Shown piece by piece: positions 45,971 to 53,366 of a stretch of DNA of 64,000 nt. Under the pieces are notes generated by a model. It did not search any database. It worked only from the letters and a program-made list of their open reading frames with translations, and had not been told where the DNA came from. How positions within the stretch are numbered: position 1 is the first letter of the stretch; the number at the start of each line of letters is the position of its first letter. This stretch comes from VXYL01 sp965243175 (GTDB lineage: Bacteria > Pseudomonadota > Gammaproteobacteria > Pseudomonadales > Azotimanducaceae): NCBI GenBank assembly GCA_965243175.1, contig OZ251532.1, positions 4,526,001 to 4,590,000 on the forward strand, read 5' to 3'. A program made the translations under genes and the position numbers.

Positions 45971-45987
45971 CCGACTGCCGCAAATCA

Positions 45988-46009
45988 GGGGGGGGGGGGG
46001 GGGGGGGGG
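45988..46009. repeat. Homopolymer tract of 22 G upstream of the giant gene
   Basis: Uninterrupted run of 22 G on the plus strand, hence 22 C in the coding sense. It ends 18 bases upstream of the ATG at 45970. An in-frame TAA lies just upstream of the tract. Such a tract is either a slippage-prone contingency locus or a sequencing or assembly artefact; the sequence alone cannot decide. Confidence 0.9.
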
Positions 46010-46617
46010 TAGTTAGAGGTAGCGGGCGTACCAAGCCACTGGCCGGCGCTCACCAAAAAGCGCCGATCCTGATCGCGAACAGCTTCAAGTTGCACGTCCG
46101 CCATACCGCGCAGACTCCGTCCACCGACTACTTCACCAGCGGGCGGCAGGAAGAGGCTCCAAATCGCCCAAGCCCTGCGCGACCGCTTGCGGACTCTGCA
46201 CTATCTCTCGCCGCCCTGCAAACGATTTTCGGCGCTTCGCGAGGGCACGTTTCGCGGCCATCGGGACGTGGCCGGGAGGCGACGCGGGCAAGCATCGCCA
46301 AGGGTTGCGGAGCACCGCTTCATCGCACATCTCATGGGTCGCCGCCAGCGCCCTGGTCGCGTCCGGCATCGCCATGGTGCGGCAGGGCGAGTTGCTGCCG
46401 CGCGACGACCTGCCGCGGACGGAGGTGGTGCGCCGGAGCAGCAGGCTACGAGAACGCCTTCAAGGGCCGCTGGTTCGACATGGATCGCCCGGGCCTGCTC
46501 GGCTGGCAGCGCCGTGGTCGCCCGAAACGCCCCGTGCTCCGCTGGCACAACGGATATTCTAAAGTTAGTAAGATCAAATAGTTATACGCGAAGAGACTCG
46601 GCCCGACAGCGCCCGAT
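46010..46617. other. Intergenic region without a convincing gene
   Basis: About 600 bp between the giant gene and the HEPN gene. Short overlapping open frames exist on both strands (for example 46090-46581 plus and 46201-46548 minus), but none has a good ribosome site, a recognisable motif or a credible composition. The stretch 46555-46590 is locally AT-rich. The upstream control region of the giant gene must lie at its left end. Confidence 0.6.
46044..46065. promoter_or_regulatory. Inverted repeat upstream of the giant gene
   Basis: Seven-base perfect stem CGGCGCT/AGCGCCG with an 8-base loop (CACCAAAA). It lies about 75 bases upstream of the ATG at 45970. It could be an operator or an RNA hairpin; no T-run follows to suggest a terminator. 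Confidence 0.35.
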
Positions 46618-47088
46618 TCAGGCAACGGCCCGCACCTTCGTCAGCACATGGATGGCGAAGTCGCGCTGAACGTTGGCGGGTGCCGCACGGAAGCGGTCGA
46701 TCGCCGTTCGGGCATCGTTGATGTCCGCGATCACTTCGGACTTGCCTATCCGAAAGTCCGGGTCGTAGTCCGCGAAGTGGCGCTTCTCCTGCAGCCTTGC
46801 GAAAGTCCGCCCGAACTGCCGCACACCGTCGGGAAACGAGGACGGCATGCTCTCGCAACGTGCCTTGGCCTGCCGGTGCTCTGGCGCCCGGTACGCCCGC
46901 CGCCACATCGACCGGCTGCCGACGGTGCCAGCGCGACCGGCCAGACGGTCCGCGCAGGCGCGCGCCAGGCAGTGGAACAAGGCGTAGTACGTGGTGCTGA
47001 CGGCGCGGCACAAGTCCGTCCGGCGCGGTCGGCGGGGATTGATCTCCGCAAGGTCCGCGGCAAGCTGCACGAGGTGATCCGGGTCCAC
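46618..47088 (-). CDS. HEPN-domain protein, putative ribonuclease toxin
   Basis: A 156-residue protein starting at GTG 47088. The segment RAVSTTYYALFH (about residues 28-39) and the later FADYDPDF...DINDARTAIDRF helix are typical of small HEPN-fold proteins, many of which are RNases in toxin-antitoxin or defence pairs. The usual RxxxxH catalytic motif is not obvious, so activity is uncertain. It begins 4 bases after the stop of the upstream 99-residue gene, so the two are surely co-transcribed. No nucleotidyltransferase (MNT) partner, the common HEPN antitoxin, is present. Confidence 0.65.
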   Translation of the reverse strand: MDPDHLVQLAADLAEINPRRPRRTDLCRAVSTTYYALFHCLARACADRLAGRAGTVGSRSMWRRAYRAPEHRQAKARCESMPSSFPDGVRQFGRTFARLQEKRHFADYDPDFRIGKSEVIADINDARTAIDRFRAAPANVQRDFAIHVLTKVRAVA

Positions 47089-47092
47089 GGCG

Positions 47093-47392
47093 CTATTCCG
47101 GCTCGTGGCCGACTTCCGACTCGGCGATGAACGAAACGACCGGATTCGCCTCGATTTCCGCGTCTTCGAACTCGTCCCACAAGCGGTCTACCAGCTCGAT
47201 TCGCGCCAACGAGTCGGGAAGGCCCTTGGCGCCGTTGCTGTCGTCGTAGGTGAAGCGGATCAGGAGGACGTCTTCGTCGTAGCCGTTCACCTCCGGGTTC
47301 ACCGACAGCACACCGAGCGTGGTGTCCGCGCAGTGCCGGTGCAGGAAGCCATCCACGATGCCCCGCGCCTGCTCCAGAACCCGCTGCTTCAT
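47093..47392 (-). CDS. Small acidic hypothetical protein paired with the HEPN gene
   Basis: A 99-residue protein. The ATG at 47392 is chosen because AGGAG lies 9 bases upstream; the longer frame up to 47728 has no such site. The C-terminal half is acidic (LWDEFEDAEIEANPVVSF). It has no GSxxxG or DxD nucleotidyltransferase motif. Position immediately before and nearly touching the HEPN gene suggests an antitoxin or regulatory partner, but I do not recognise the family. Confidence 0.6.
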   Translation of the reverse strand: MKQRVLEQARGIVDGFLHRHCADTTLGVLSVNPEVNGYDEDVLLIRFTYDDSNGAKGLPDSLARIELVDRLWDEFEDAEIEANPVVSFIAESEVGHEPE

Positions 47393-47703
47393 TGCTTCCG
47401 CTCCTGCGTAATGAGCTGATGGTTGGAGCTTACAACATCGCGTTGGCGTGGTGGTGGCGAAGGCGCCGCCCGGCGGGCGCGTCCGCTTGGCTTGTTTCGC
47501 AAGCACCGGAATGCGAGATTCTTGCGAAACAGAGGCGGTCTCATGCCGCTGGGGCAGATGACGTTGTCCAACAGCCGTGCCAGGGAGTTCGGCTGTTGTC
47601 GGATGTCCGCTCCGCCACGTTCCGGGCGGAGCGTGGCCGCCGAGATTGCGAAACCCGCGCCTGCGAACTACGCTCGCGGGCGTTCCCGCAACGGAGGCGA
47701 CGG
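47393..47703. other. Divergent intergenic region with an 11-bp inverted repeat
   Basis: 311 bp between the HEPN pair (minus) and the LLM oxidoreductase (plus). It contains a perfect inverted repeat TGTTTCGCAAG (47493-47503) / CTTGCGAAACA (47521-47531) with a 17-base spacer, a plausible operator or hairpin. I see no clear promoter hexamers and no gene. Confidence 0.6.
47493..47531. promoter_or_regulatory. 11-bp inverted repeat, candidate operator
   Basis: Perfect 11-base arms with a 17-base spacer located between two divergent transcription units. This is a common position for an autoregulator binding site, here possibly for the HEPN pair. No T-run follows either arm. Confidence 0.4.
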
Positions 47704-48585
47704 GTGAAGCTCGGCATCGTATTCCCACATCACGAGATCGGCACGGACCCCGGTGCCGTCAGGGCCTACGCCGAGGGCGCGGAAGCGCTCGGCACCGACC
47801 ACATGCTGCTCTACGACCACGTGCTCGGCGCGGATCCGGACCGGCCTGGCGGCTGGAGCGGGCCCTACGACAAGGACGTGGCGTTTCACGAGCCGTTCAC
47901 GATCTTCGCGTTCATGGCGGCGATCACCAAGCGCATCGAGTTCGCTACCAGCGTGCTCATCCTGCCGCAGCGGCAGACCGCCCTCGTGGCGAAGCAGGCC
48001 GCGGAACTGGCCATCCTCTCCGGCAACCGCTTCCGCCTCGGCATCGGCAGCGGCTGGAACGAGGTGGAGTACGAGGCGCTCGGTGTGCCGTTCGAGGCGC
48101 GGGGGAGGCGGCAGGCGGAACAGGTCGACTTGCTGCGGCGGCTGTGGGCGTCGGACAGCTTCAGCTACGACGGCCGCTTCCACACCGTCACCAAGGCCAG
48201 CATCCTGCCGCGTCCGAGCGCGCCGATTCCGATCTGGTTCGGCGGAGGTGCGCCAGCACTATTGAAGCGGTGCGCGACGATTGGCGAGGGCTGGTTCCCG
48301 CTTGGCGGCCCGAACGAGAAGTCCGCCGCCGCCATCGACGCGCTGCGGAACCACCGGCAAGCCGCTGGCCTGCCTTGGGAGGGCTTCGGCATCCAGGCCC
48401 AGGCGCAGTTTCGCGGCGGCGACCCGGAGCGTTGGCGAAACCACGCGGCGCGCTGGCGCGAACTCGGCTGCACGCACCTCGCCATCGCCACCCACAACGC
48501 CGGCAACGCCACGGTGGACGACCACCTCGCCGCGGCGCGGAGCTACTTCGACGCGGTGGGCGAAGAGGCTAGGTCCGGCTCCTGA
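47704..48585 (+). CDS. LLM-class flavin/F420-dependent oxidoreductase
   Basis: A 293-residue member of the luciferase-like monooxygenase superfamily, probably a cytoplasmic flavin- or F420-dependent oxidoreductase of unknown substrate. Recognisable parts are the N-terminal strand KLGIVFPHHEIG, the YDHVLG loop, ATSVLILPQRQT and the LGIGSGWNEVEYEALG segment, all characteristic of the Rv2161c-like subfamily. The start is GTG at 47704, with GGAGG 7-8 bases upstream. It ends 58 bp before yheS in the same direction, so the two may share a transcript. Cofactor preference (FMN against F420) cannot be told from the sequence. Confidence 0.85.
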   Translation: MKLGIVFPHHEIGTDPGAVRAYAEGAEALGTDHMLLYDHVLGADPDRPGGWSGPYDKDVAFHEPFTIFAFMAAITKRIEFATSVLILPQRQTALVAKQAAELAILSGNRFRLGIGSGWNEVEYEALGVPFEARGRRQAEQVDLLRRLWASDSFSYDGRFHTVTKASILPRPSAPIPIWFGGGAPALLKRCATIGEGWFPLGGPNEKSAAAIDALRNHRQAAGLPWEGFGIQAQAQFRGGDPERWRNHAARWRELGCTHLAIATHNAGNATVDDHLAAARSYFDAVGEEARSGS

Positions 48586-48643
48586 GGACGCGGCGGCGCG
48601 AGTTCGAGCCGCGCAAGCACCAAGACGCGACTTCTGCCAAGCC

Positions 48644-50497
48644 GTGCTGCAACTGCGCAACATCACGCTGCATCGCGGCGACCGGCTGCTGTTCGACGGC
48701 CTCGACCTGACGGTGCATCACGGCCACAAGATCGGCATCGTCGGGCGCAATGGCGTCGGCAAGAGCACGTTGCTGGCCTTGGCGCGGGATCGCATCCTGC
48801 CGGAAGAAGGCGACGTGGTGCGGCCAAGCGCCTGGCGCGTCGCTTGGCTGGACCAGCATGTGCAGCCTTCGGCCAGGAGCGCCCTCGACTTCGTGCTCGA
48901 CGGCGACGGGCCGCTGCGCCGGGTGGAACGCGCCATCGCCGTTGCCGAACGCGATGGCGACGACGACGCCCTCGGCAGGCTGTATTCGGACTACGAAGAC
49001 GTGGGCGGCTACGATGCCGAAGCACGCGCCGGGGAGATTCTCGGCGGCCTCGGCTTCGGCAAGGACGACTTCGCCAAGCCGCATCGGGCGTTCTCCGGCG
49101 GCTGGCGCATCCGCCTCAATCTCGCCCAGGCGCTGATGACGCCCTCGGACATGCTGTTGCTCGACGAGCCGACCAACCACTTGGATTTGGAAGCAACCGT
49201 GTGGCTGGAATCCTGGGTGCGCAAGTACCCCGGCACCCTCGCGATGGTGGCGCACGACCGCGACTTCCTCGATCGCACCGTGCAGCGCATCGCGCATCTG
49301 GAACGCGGCCAGGCGGCGGTGTACGTGGGCGACTACAGCTCCTTCGAGCGGCAACGCGCCGAAGCGCTGACGCGGCAAGCCGCCCTGCACAAGAAGCAGC
49401 AACTGCGCGTGGCCGAGATCCAGCGCTTCGTGGACCGATTCCGCGCCAAGGAGAGCAAGGCGCGGCAAGTGCAGAGCCGCTTGAAGGCGCTCGAGAAGCT
49501 CACCGTCGCGGCGCCGCTGCATGCCGAGTCGCCCTATCGGTTCACGTTCACGGCGCCGCGCAAGATCTCCAATCCGATCCTGCAACTCGACGACGCCGCG
49601 CTTGGCTACGACGGCGAACCGGTGCTGCACGACGCCACGCTGCGCGTCTATCCGAACGACCGCATCGGCGTGCTCGGCGCCAACGGCGCCGGCAAGACGA
49701 CACTGCTGCGTTGCCTGGCCGGGGAGATCGAGCCGCTCGCCGGCGCGCTGGTTCGCGGTCGCCACTCGGCGGTCGGCTACTTCGCGCAGCATCAGCTGGA
49801 ATCCCTCGACCTCGCGCGAACGCCGAACGAGCACCTCGACGAGACCGCCGAAGCGACCGGCCGCGCCTTCACCAGCCAGCAAGCGGCGGACTACCTCGGC
49901 GGCTGGGGATTTCGCGGCGACGACGCCCGGCGCCCGGCGCATACGTTCTCCGGCGGCGAAAAGGCGCGCCTGGTGCTGGCGCTCATCGCCTGCCAGCAAC
50001 CGGCGGTGCTGGTGCTCGACGAACCGACCAACCACTTGGATCTGGAGATGCGCGAGGCGCTCGCCCTCGCCCTGCAACAGTACGAAGGCGCGCTGCTGCT
50101 GGTCTCCCACGACCGCCACCTGCTGCGGCGCAGCGTCGACTCCTTCTGGCTGATCGCCAACCACCGCGTCCAACCCTTCGCCGGCGACTTGGACGACTAC
50201 GCATCGCTCAGACCCTCGCGCAACGGCCGCTCGCGCTCAACCACGCCGCGGCGACGCGGCAACGCCCAGCCTCTGCTACGCAAGCAGCGGGACTTGGAAG
50301 CGGAAATCGCGGCGCAGACGAAACGGGTGGAAGAGCTGGACCGCAGCCTCGCCGACCCGGCGCTCCACGGCGGATCCGAGCGGCTCTCGGCTCTGGCGAA
50401 GTCCAGACAAGAGGCGGCACAAGCACTGACTCGGTGCGAAGACGCTTGGCTCGCGGTGCAGGAGGAACTCGATCTATTGGGCCAACCGGCGAACTGA
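48644..50497 (+). CDS. yheS: ABC-F family ATPase YheS
   Basis: A 617-residue soluble ABC-F protein with two ATP-binding domains and no membrane segment; the family acts on ribosomes. Domain 1 has Walker A GRNGVGKST (residues 34-42), signature FSGGW and Walker B LLLDEPTNHLD. Domain 2 has GANGAGKTT, signature FSGGEKARL and VLVLDEPTNHLD. The linker contains FVDRFRAKESKARQVQSR, the YheS-type linker, and the C-terminus is a charged coiled coil. Domain order and motifs match E. coli YheS closely. The GTG at 48644 (MLQLRNI) is chosen because the longer open frame overlaps the upstream gene. Confidence 0.93.
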   Translation: MLQLRNITLHRGDRLLFDGLDLTVHHGHKIGIVGRNGVGKSTLLALARDRILPEEGDVVRPSAWRVAWLDQHVQPSARSALDFVLDGDGPLRRVERAIAVAERDGDDDALGRLYSDYEDVGGYDAEARAGEILGGLGFGKDDFAKPHRAFSGGWRIRLNLAQALMTPSDMLLLDEPTNHLDLEATVWLESWVRKYPGTLAMVAHDRDFLDRTVQRIAHLERGQAAVYVGDYSSFERQRAEALTRQAALHKKQQLRVAEIQRFVDRFRAKESKARQVQSRLKALEKLTVAAPLHAESPYRFTFTAPRKISNPILQLDDAALGYDGEPVLHDATLRVYPNDRIGVLGANGAGKTTLLRCLAGEIEPLAGALVRGRHSAVGYFAQHQLESLDLARTPNEHLDETAEATGRAFTSQQAADYLGGWGFRGDDARRPAHTFSGGEKARLVLALIACQQPAVLVLDEPTNHLDLEMREALALALQQYEGALLLVSHDRHLLRRSVDSFWLIANHRVQPFAGDLDDYASLRPSRNGRSRSTTPRRRGNAQPLLRKQRDLEAEIAAQTKRVEELDRSLADPALHGGSERLSALAKSRQEAAQALTRCEDAWLAVQEELDLLGQPAN

Positions 50498-50526
50498 GCG
50501 ACTCAAGACAGCTTAAGGCAGGGCAG

Positions 50527-50549
50527 GCGCCTAAACGCGGCCTAGGCGC
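50527..50549 (+). terminator. Hairpin downstream of yheS, possible terminator
   Basis: Perfect 7-base stem GCGCCTA/TAGGCGC with a 9-base loop, 30 bases after the yheS stop. Only a short T-run follows about 20 bases later, so intrinsic termination is uncertain. Confidence 0.35.
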
Positions 50550-51086
50550 GACCTTGGCACCTCTCGGTTTGCTGGAGCACGTGACTCACTGCTTCATCCG
50601 GAAGCTCTTCACCCATCCTTGGCCCTTGTGATTGCGCACGATCCTCACAGCAGCCGACTGCTCGAACACGATCAGGCCAGGTCGGCACTGTGCGACTCTC
50701 CCGTCACCTCGACTCCGGTTGGCACATCCCAATTGCGCTCGGCTTCCTCCTGCAGAGATGTGTCTTGGACGGACGAGAGGTTGAGCCGGTTGAGGTCGAG
50801 GTATCGGAGATACAGACCTTCAGCGACCTTCGCGACCTCTTCCCACGCTTCGTCGACTGTCAGCGGCGCTTCTCGTGGCGTCATCGAGGACACTCCATTT
50901 GACTCGGACGCGAGCGTACTACACGCCGACACGCTCGACGCAACCCCTACCACGACACTGCAAGTCAGCATGGAGCCGTGTGACTGGCCGCCCGTGCGTA
51001 TGCTGGCACGGCGGCCGCCTCGCCATCTGCATCCGCGACACTCGATGCGCGTATGCTACTCGGCTCCCTCTATTGGAGTCGTCCGA
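50550..51086. other. Intergenic region with one small minus-strand gene
   Basis: Contains the 70-codon gene at 50672-50884 and otherwise no clear feature. A minus-strand frame ending near 50592 (VRNHKGQGWVKSF) is intriguing but has no start that I can support. Confidence 0.5.
50672..50884 (-). CDS. Small hypothetical protein
   Basis: A 70-residue frame starting at ATG 50884 (MTPREAPLTVDEAWEE), with GGAG 8-9 bases upstream. The N-terminal half is predicted helical and acidic (VDEAWEEVAKVAEGLYLRYLD). A longer in-frame start at 50971 lacks a ribosome site. It resembles the short helical antitoxin or accessory proteins of mobile modules, but I do not recognise it. Confidence 0.4.
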   Translation of the reverse strand: MTPREAPLTVDEAWEEVAKVAEGLYLRYLDLNRLNLSSVQDTSLQEEAERNWDVPTGVEVTGESHSADLA

Positions 51087-52136
51087 ATGTCCGCTCTGGC
51101 CGATGCCTCGACCGTGGAAGTGGGGGCGGATGCGCTCGCCGCCATCGACGCCTGCTACGAGCGCGGGTGGACGGATGGGTTGCCGGTGATGCCGCCGGAG
51201 GCGTCGCGGGTGGAGGCGATGCTGGCGATGGAAGGGCGGCCGCCGGAGACCGTGGTCGCAAGTCATCCGACCACCGGCATCGAGTGCAGTCTCCTTGCGG
51301 CGGCGACCAACGCGGTGATGGCGGGGTGCCTGCCGGAGTTCTTTCCCGTGGTCGTGGCGGCGCTCGAAGCGGCCAACGAGCCCGACTTCAACTTCCATGC
51401 GTCCACGGCCAGCACCGGCGGTTCGGCGCCGCTGCTGATCGTCTCCGGACCGGTGGCGCGGGACATCGGCATGAACGCGGCGGGGAACGTCTTCGGGGCG
51501 GGCAATCGCGCCAACGCGACCATCGGGCGCGCCATGCGGCTGATCGTGCTGAACGTCTTTCGGATGACGCCCGGCATCGCGGACCAGTCCACCCAAGGGC
51601 ACCCCGGCAAGTACAGCTTCTGCATCGCCGAACGGGCGGAGCGCAACCCCTGGCCGCCGCTGCACGTCGAGCTCGGCTACGGGGAGGACATCTCCAGCGT
51701 CACCGTCTTCGCCGGGGCCGGCTTCTGCAACGTCGAGAACCACGGCGGCAACAGCGCACCGGCGATTCTCGAATGCGTGGCGGATTCGATGGCGAACCTC
51801 GGCTGCATCACCAGCGGGCAGTCGGTGGTGGTGCTGTCGCCGGAACACGCGGCGATCGTGGCCGACGACGGCTTCTCCAAGGACGACCTGAAGCGCTTCC
51901 TGTTCGAGCACGGCAAGCGCGGCGTCGAAGCGATGCGGCGAGTGCGCAAGTACGTCCCGCGCGAGCACGAACGGCAAGGCACGGCGGACGTGCATCGCGG
52001 CATGGGCGCCGAGGACATCATCGTGACCGTGGCCGGGGGCGACGCCGGCGGCCACTCGGCGTTCATTCCTTCGTGGAGCCGAACGCGCGCTTCGCTGATG
52101 CAGTCGAAGCCCATCGGCGTGTGCATCGACTGCTGA
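51087..52136 (+). CDS. Conserved protein with GWTDGLPV motif (UGSC-associated family), function unknown
   Basis: A 349-residue protein. The ATG at 51087 has GGAG about 10 bases upstream. The N-terminal motif GWTDGLPVMPP, the central GNVFGAGNRANATIGRA and HPGKYSFC segments and the VVVLSPEHA...DGFSK segment define a conserved bacterial family. From memory it is usually annotated as hypothetical or as an associate of UGSC (seleno)proteins; this link was not checked. No UGSC domain is visible here or in the neighbouring genes. No signal peptide or membrane segment. The stop is 60 bp from the convergent PIN gene. Confidence 0.6.
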   Translation: MSALADASTVEVGADALAAIDACYERGWTDGLPVMPPEASRVEAMLAMEGRPPETVVASHPTTGIECSLLAAATNAVMAGCLPEFFPVVVAALEAANEPDFNFHASTASTGGSAPLLIVSGPVARDIGMNAAGNVFGAGNRANATIGRAMRLIVLNVFRMTPGIADQSTQGHPGKYSFCIAERAERNPWPPLHVELGYGEDISSVTVFAGAGFCNVENHGGNSAPAILECVADSMANLGCITSGQSVVVLSPEHAAIVADDGFSKDDLKRFLFEHGKRGVEAMRRVRKYVPREHERQGTADVHRGMGAEDIIVTVAGGDAGGHSAFIPSWSRTRASLMQSKPIGVCIDC

Positions 52137-52196
52137 TCGTCTTCGGCCTCGGCGTTCGTCGCCGGCACGCTTCCATTCCGCCTGTCCAGGCGGGAA

Positions 52197-53057
52197 CTAT
52201 CGGCTCGGCGCCGCGGGGTGCTTCAACTCCCATGCCCTGGTTCGCACGGGCAGCGCTGCTCGAACGGCCTCCATGCGCTGAACGGGATCCGGCTCCATTC
52301 GCCATACGTTCAGCAAGTGCTGCCCGGTGCGGCGGAGGTGCGAGCTTGGGTTCGCCAGCCTTTGCAGTGCCTGCGTGCATGCGTCGCGCACGCCCCGAAG
52401 CGAGGAGTTCTCGTCGTCGGGCCAGTACGCGCCTAGCGCGGCGTTGAGCATCGCCTGTTCTTCGTCCGGGGTTTGCATGAGGTCCACGAACACCTCGTCC
52501 ACCGGGTAGACGACCTTGTTGGCGGCGAGGTCGAACTGCTCTTGATGCTCGCGCACCCAACGGTTGACGAGCACTTCGTCGACCAGCTCCATGTTCGAGG
52601 TCAGCAGGACCTTGCCGTCGCAGGCCAGCGCTTCGCAGATGATCATGGCGTCCCTATGGGTCGAGATCGCGCTCGAGTCGGCGCTTGGGAAGCAAGCGGG
52701 GTCGATGCTGTCGAGCAACAGCAGCGCCTTGTCCTGCTCGTCCGGCGACAGGAAGCGGAGCTCGTAGGGAGTGTCGTCGGACAGCCAGACGTCCGCCCAC
52801 CACAGGTGGATTCGCAGGAGCTTCTCCATGCGGACGCGGATATCGTTGCTGCCTGCGTCCAGTCGCTGGGAGAGCCTGTCGCGGCTCTCCGCCATGGCCT
52901 CCGGGGAAGAGAGGTCGAGCGTTCGCGCCAGTTCCCATCCCGCCGACGGCACGGTCAGGGCGGTCTCGCCGCGCAGTTCGCACCATGCCGCGTGCAGGCG
53001 CCTCTGCAGCGGCCTGATGAGCCTGTTGGTGTCCAGGAACGCGCCGCTTAGGTCCAC
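52197..53057 (-). CDS. PIN-domain protein, putative toxin ribonuclease
   Basis: A 286-residue protein starting at GTG 53057. The N-terminus GAFLDTNRL (Asp9, Asn11) is the first acidic motif of a PIN nuclease; a later HRDAMIICEALACDGKVLLTSN segment (about residues 134-155) supplies the conserved Asp136 and the Thr/Ser-Asn end. Likely action is metal-dependent RNA cleavage in the cytoplasm. It is larger than VapC (about 130 residues), with about 130 extra C-terminal residues of unknown role. It starts 15 bases after the stop of the preceding 97-codon gene, a toxin-antitoxin layout. Confidence 0.7.
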   Translation of the reverse strand: MDLSGAFLDTNRLIRPLQRRLHAAWCELRGETALTVPSAGWELARTLDLSSPEAMAESRDRLSQRLDAGSNDIRVRMEKLLRIHLWWADVWLSDDTPYELRFLSPDEQDKALLLLDSIDPACFPSADSSAISTHRDAMIICEALACDGKVLLTSNMELVDEVLVNRWVREHQEQFDLAANKVVYPVDEVFVDLMQTPDEEQAMLNAALGAYWPDDENSSLRGVRDACTQALQRLANPSSHLRRTGQHLLNVWRMEPDPVQRMEAVRAALPVRTRAWELKHPAAPSR

Positions 53058-53072
53058 AGCGTGCCTTCGCCT

Positions 53073-53366
53073 CTATGGATGGGCCTTGATGTCCGCCATG
53101 ATGCGGCGTTTCCGCAAGTCCCTCATGTGTCTGCCCACCGGACCGAGAGGGTCCGCATGAGACGGCCCTTCGTAGAGTTTGCGGGCTTCCTGCGAGACGG
53201 CGCTCTCGGGCATGTCTGGATGCCGCAGACGCACATGCTCGGCCAAGGACTCGATCAAGCGGGCTTCCGCCCTTCTCATTCCTGCAGACACTGCACCGTT
53301 CCTCAATTGTCCGACGTCCAACTCCGCTCGCGCGATCTGCTTGGGCATCGCTAGCTGGCCGTTCAT
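53073..53366 (-). CDS. Putative antitoxin of the PIN toxin
   Basis: A 97-residue, largely helical, charged protein (RRAEARLIESLAEHVRLRH in the middle). ATG at 53366 or the in-frame ATG at 53348 (MPKQIARAEL); neither has a strong ribosome site. The assignment rests on position immediately before a PIN-domain gene and on size. No DNA-binding motif such as AbrB or RHH is clearly recognisable. The start codon abuts copies of the ATCGCGCC repeat described at 53367-53570, so the array may include its promoter. Confidence 0.5.
   Translation of the reverse strand: MNGQLAMPKQIARAELDVGQLRNGAVSAGMRRAEARLIESLAEHVRLRHPDMPESAVSQEARKLYEGPSHADPLGPVGRHMRDLRKRRIMADIKAHP

Noticed and set aside
1..45970. Several separate genes rather than one giant gene
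   Set aside because: No in-frame stop or new signal peptide was found, and the frame is identical at both ends. Possible collapse or misassembly of modules is noted as a finding instead.
46090..46581. Small open frames between the giant gene and the HEPN gene
   Set aside because: They overlap on both strands, lack ribosome sites and show no recognisable motif.
47093..47728. Longer version (211 residues) of the HEPN partner gene
   Set aside because: The extra N-terminal part is low-quality sequence spanning the inverted repeat; the ATG at 47392 has a strong AGGAG site.
48281..48643. Upstream extension of yheS
   Set aside because: It overlaps the LLM oxidoreductase in another frame; homology to YheS begins at MLQLRNI.
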